The notes beneath the pieces are model-generated. The model worked only from the letters and a program-made list of their open reading frames with translations, ran no database searches and was not told the origin of the DNA. Below are positions 61,546 to 64,000 of a stretch of DNA of 64,000 nt, piece by piece. Position 1 is the stretch's first letter. Each line of letters starts with the position of its first letter. The position numbers and the translations under genes are program-made. Source of the stretch: Thalassospira sp. (GTDB lineage Bacteria > Pseudomonadota > Alphaproteobacteria > Rhodospirillales > Thalassospiraceae); contig NZ_PAQR01000003.1 of the NCBI RefSeq assembly GCF_002709775.1, forward strand, positions 24,512-88,511, given 5' to 3'.

Positions 61546-62067
61546 TCAGAGCTCATCAAACTTGAAGACGAGGCGCATGGATCCTGCAGTGTTGGCAAGG
61601 GTCGCAAGGCAGTTCGCAGCCCGTTCCGGCGGGATGGCGACGGCAAAGCGCAGGGTATAGATCCGGGCATCCTTTTCATCGGTTGCCGATGCCGCCAGAC
61701 GCACGATATTGGCGTTATATTCGATGAAGATTTCCGACAGGCGCGCGATCAGGCCCGGCTGATCAATCCCCGAACATTCAATAAGATGGGTCGCACCCGG
61801 TGCGGTCTTCAGTTCCGGTGCCGCCGCGATGGCCTCGACCGTGATATCGGCATTTTCGAGCGATAGTTCCCTAAGGCCGGTTTTACACTCGCTGATCGGG
61901 CAGTCTTCGGGCAATTCGCAGCTTGTTTCAAATTGTGCCTTTGTCCCCGTCAACGCGAACGAGGTCGGGCCAAGATTGGCGCCGATATCGAACAGTCGTC
62001 CGGTGATGTCCGAGACCAAACCGACGCGGTCATCGCAGGAAATGGTGATCCGGGTATTGGCATTCAT
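61546..62067 (-). CDS. two-ACT-domain protein (glycine cleavage repressor-like)
   Basis: The 173-residue protein has two ACT domains. The first starts TRITISCDDRVGLVSDITGR and the second HLIECSGIDQPGLIARLSEI; both have the Gly-Leu ligand-site form. No DNA-binding or kinase domain is present, which fits the GcvR-like group that senses glycine or another amino acid by protein contact. The ATG at 62067 has GGAG 8 bases upstream. It converges with the diguanylate cyclase gene, 13 bases apart, with no clear terminator between. Confidence 0.88.
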   Translation of the reverse strand: MNANTRITISCDDRVGLVSDITGRLFDIGANLGPTSFALTGTKAQFETSCELPEDCPISECKTGLRELSLENADITVEAIAAAPELKTAPGATHLIECSGIDQPGLIARLSEIFIEYNANIVRLAASATDEKDARIYTLRFAVAIPPERAANCLATLANTAGSMRLVFKFDEL

Positions 62068-62270
62068 TTGGTACGCTCCGTCTTTGAAAGTCGGGCTTTG
62101 CCCTAGTAATCTATAGACCATAACACCGCGTGATCTGCCCTGCAGTGATTTTGTCGCCAGATAGATTTGCGCTAAAGAGTAGTTACATTGGTCCAATCGG
62201 GAGAGTTTGCCTAGCAGTCCTCGACTGCCACTGGGCTAGCCAAAATTGCTATTTTCCAAAACATCGACAC

Positions 62271-63599
62271 CTAGTCGTTTTCTCTCCGTGGGCCAAAGAT
62301 AAAGAAGCTTGTAACGCCAAAAAATGGCATTTCAGAAACTTCGTAGTTTGACCTGAACAGTTCATCAAGGTGGGCTGGATTTGCCGGCGTAATTGCCTGT
62401 TTGTTGAGGGCTATGATTTCAGTGTCGTGCTTTACGCGGCCCCCAGTTGCGTCAACAAACCGACGTCCAGCGACGACAGCGCTGATCTTGGGGGGAATCA
62501 TGTCTTCAATTGCTTTGATTTCATTGAAAAATGTTTGCTCTAGTTGGGCATCTTCAGCGCCGACTTCCCGGAAAACCACGTAAAATACGATAGGGGTCTT
62601 TGGGTGTTTGGGTAACTTTCTACATTTTTCACTTAGTTCGGCCTTTAGCCGTTTTAGTGGTTTTTTGGATGTGAGCTCCTTGAGTTCGATTTGGTAGTGA
62701 TGATTTCCACACATCGCGATCAGATCGCAACGCGCTGAACCTGAACCGCTCAAGGGCTCCAAGCTATGAAGCAGTCCCCGTTCATGTAATTCTGCTGCGA
62801 AGCACAGGTGATGCTGAACTCCAGATTGTTGAGTGGCTCCTCGCTTTAGAATTTCGATACCATCAACGTTTTTGAGGGTGATAAGCGCTCTGCCGATCTC
62901 AGCTAAATAAACCCAACCGGGGTCGCGACAGATTCCCCCGAGAGCCGTGCGAGCTAAGTGATAAGCAGGGAAGAAACCTTGGTCCTCACTTTCGAGCGGA
63001 GCCGAAAGGTTAGAGAAGCCAGCCTTTTTGTATTGGGCTCTTACCCACTCGTAATTAAACAAGGCTTTTAGTTCAGGGAGTAATGTTATGAGCTCGGCGC
63101 GCGAACAACCCAAAACCTCGAAATAAGGATCATGCTTTGCCCTTCGTTCAATTCGGTGCCACAAGCTTTCCCAAGAAGAAGTCGGAAGCGATAGGGTCTC
63201 GTGCCTTGAAGACACGCAGGTGTGGTAGGAATGCTCGTCTAGTATAGGGCCGATGTTTAGTGCGCTCTTCGCTCCTTGAGGTAGTTGCTCTGTCGGCCAC
63301 ATATTGGTCGGATCAAGAATTCTACTAGCACGGTTAAGAATGCTTTGAGCAAATTGTCGGCTGCGTAGCGGAGATGGTATCTCAAGCATAGGTGACCAAT
63401 TAAGCGCTACTAATTGCCATTTTTGGTAGGGTGTAGAGGTAACCTTGAGCGTGAAATCGGCGAAAAAGCTGTTAAGACTTGCTATGCCGCGGAGCTCTGC
63501 AACCCATTGGTTGTCATTATTGTAAGGCGAGAAAGTGAGGCTCGAAAAATGATACTTCACCACCTCGACAGTTTTATTCGCTCGCCTATTGCGTGTCAT
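62271..63599 (-). CDS. orphan protein with PD-(D/E)xK nuclease-like motif
   Basis: A 442-residue protein I cannot assign to a family. The C-terminal third has the order expected of a restriction-endonuclease-like core: Glu270 in a helix (HLCFAAELHERG), Asp292 in ARCDLIAMCGN, then Glu305 and Lys307 in HYQIELKELTSKK. A lysine-rich helix and a strand IVFYVVFREVG come next. The N-terminal 250 residues resemble nothing I recognise. The gene is visibly A/T-richer and uses rarer codons than its neighbours, and lies between the core genes and a tandem tRNA-Arg pair, which suggests horizontal gain. The ATG at 63599 has AGGAAGG 5 bases upstream. A defence or mobile-element role is inference only. Confidence 0.65.
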   Translation of the reverse strand: MTRNRRANKTVEVVKYHFSSLTFSPYNNDNQWVAELRGIASLNSFFADFTLKVTSTPYQKWQLVALNWSPMLEIPSPLRSRQFAQSILNRASRILDPTNMWPTEQLPQGAKSALNIGPILDEHSYHTCVSSRHETLSLPTSSWESLWHRIERRAKHDPYFEVLGCSRAELITLLPELKALFNYEWVRAQYKKAGFSNLSAPLESEDQGFFPAYHLARTALGGICRDPGWVYLAEIGRALITLKNVDGIEILKRGATQQSGVQHHLCFAAELHERGLLHSLEPLSGSGSARCDLIAMCGNHHYQIELKELTSKKPLKRLKAELSEKCRKLPKHPKTPIVFYVVFREVGAEDAQLEQTFFNEIKAIEDMIPPKISAVVAGRRFVDATGGRVKHDTEIIALNKQAITPANPAHLDELFRSNYEVSEMPFFGVTSFFIFGPRREND

Positions 63600-63738
63600 G
63601 TAGACCTTCCTCACCGAACCCAGTTGGAAAGCAAGGGGTAATCAAACAACAACCGTCCGGGCTAGTCTAGTGGGGGAGGGAGAGTTTGAAGCGGTTATTC
63701 ACAGGGATTTTGTGCGATGAGCTGGGCCGGAAACGAAC

Positions 63739-63767
63739 AAAGGCCCGACGGATAACGTCGGGCCTTT
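63739..63767 (-). terminator. terminator after the proximal tRNA-Arg
   Basis: Perfect arms AAAGGCCCGACG / CGTCGGGCCTTT with a 5-base loop, starting 4 bases after the tRNA 3' end and ending in TTTG on the minus strand. Confidence 0.88.
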
Positions 63768-63770
63768 GAC

Positions 63771-63847
63771 TGGCGCGCCCGGAAGGATTCGAACCTCCGG
63801 CCTTCTGATTCGTAGTCAGATGCTCTATCCAGCTGAGCTACGGGCGC
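63771..63847 (-). tRNA. tRNA-Arg (anticodon ACG)
   Basis: A 77-base cloverleaf on the minus strand: acceptor GCGCCCG pairs with CGGGCGC, D-arm GCTC/GAGC, anticodon stem TCTGA/TCAGA with loop CTACGAA (anticodon ACG, reading CGN after inosine modification). The T-arm is GGAGG-TTCGAAT-CCTTC and CCA is encoded. It is identical to the second copy 131 bases away. Confidence 0.97.
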
Positions 63848-63868
63848 TTTTACGCTTGTATAAATGGT

Positions 63869-63897
63869 AAAGGCCCGACGCGGTGACGTCGAGCCTT
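63869..63897 (-). terminator. hairpin after the distal tRNA-Arg
   Basis: Arms AAAGGCCCGACG / CGTCGAGCCTTT, with one mismatch against the otherwise equal terminator of the other copy. It suggests the duplicated unit included the terminator. Confidence 0.75.
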
Positions 63898-63901
63898 TCA
63901 C

Positions 63902-63978
63902 TGGCGCGCCCGGAAGGATTCGAACCTCCGGCCTTCTGATTCGTAGTCAGATGCTCTATCCAGCTGAGCTACGGGCGC
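63902..63978 (-). tRNA. tRNA-Arg (anticodon ACG), second copy
   Basis: A 77-base minus-strand tRNA, identical in sequence to the copy at 63771-63847, with the same acceptor, anticodon ACG and encoded CCA. The two genes and their terminators form a tandem repeat with a unit of 131 bases. Confidence 0.97.
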
Positions 63979-64000
63979 TTTGCCTTATTTTCCGGCGGTT

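Noticed and set aside
62068..62270. Integration scar or attachment repeat of the tRNA-Arg 3' end left of the orphan nuclease-like gene
   Set aside because: I looked for the tRNA 3' end sequence in this gap and did not find a repeat, so the island boundaries stay undefined.
1..64000. CRISPR arrays, insertion sequences, prophage genes
   Set aside because: No regularly spaced repeats, transposase or phage structural proteins were seen in any frame.

Overview
The window is a dense stretch of alphaproteobacterial chromosome, about 55-58% G+C by eye. I infer a marine, Thalassospira-like member of the Rhodospirillales. The reasons are the many LIV-type ABC and TRAP uptake systems, the complete ectoine catabolic cluster, the NspC/carboxyspermidine dehydrogenase pair, an L-malyl-CoA lyase and an ScfR-type regulator. 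The genus is a guess and rests on no search.

Layout from left to right. 1-1139 (minus) is a CbrA-like sodium-symporter/histidine kinase, cut by the window edge, with a small CbrX-like membrane protein and a single-domain response regulator. 1269-8222 has an ScfR-like regulator divergent from a five-gene LIV-type ABC importer. 8340-17554 has a signal-less gamma-glutamyltransferase-family enzyme, a GntR/FCD regulator, an NTF2-like protein, a second LIV importer whose permease and both ATPases are fused (LivM-LivG-LivF), and an amidohydrolase with altered active-site residues. A shared palindrome ties these together, and a textbook sigma-54 promoter precedes the importer. 17869-22272 has a DUF1127 protein, an Lrp regulator, the alternative spermidine pathway and a VOC protein. 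22296-29471 is a LacI-controlled sugar uptake and oxidation locus. 29559-31127 is a lipoprotein. 31430-37461 has a 2-hydroxyacid dehydrogenase, a TRAP transporter, an amidase and a tiny membrane protein.

37538-51632 is an ectoine/hydroxyectoine utilisation locus: the regulator EnuR, a TRAP importer with its binding protein UehA divergent from UehBC, EutABC, DoeA, DoeB, an AsnC-type DoeX, and separately DoeD and DoeC. Together they would import ectoines, open the ring, deacetylate, and convert diaminobutyrate through aspartate semialdehyde to aspartate. Two near-identical inverted repeats mark candidate EnuR operators.

The right end (51814-63599) is mixed: a very large ABC exporter with a cyclic-nucleotide-binding domain and a roughly 320-residue insertion in its ATPase, an MBL-fold hydrolase, a NaChBac-like channel, AccA, a GNAT acetyltransferase, malyl-CoA lyase, a diguanylate cyclase and a two-ACT-domain protein. 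It ends with an A/T-richer orphan gene carrying a PD-(D/E)xK-like motif, beside two tandem tRNA-Arg(ACG) genes. Four solute-binding-protein genes are each followed by a strong hairpin before the next gene, which suggests a common way of setting expression ratios. I found no CRISPR array, insertion sequence, integrase, rRNA or replication origin.
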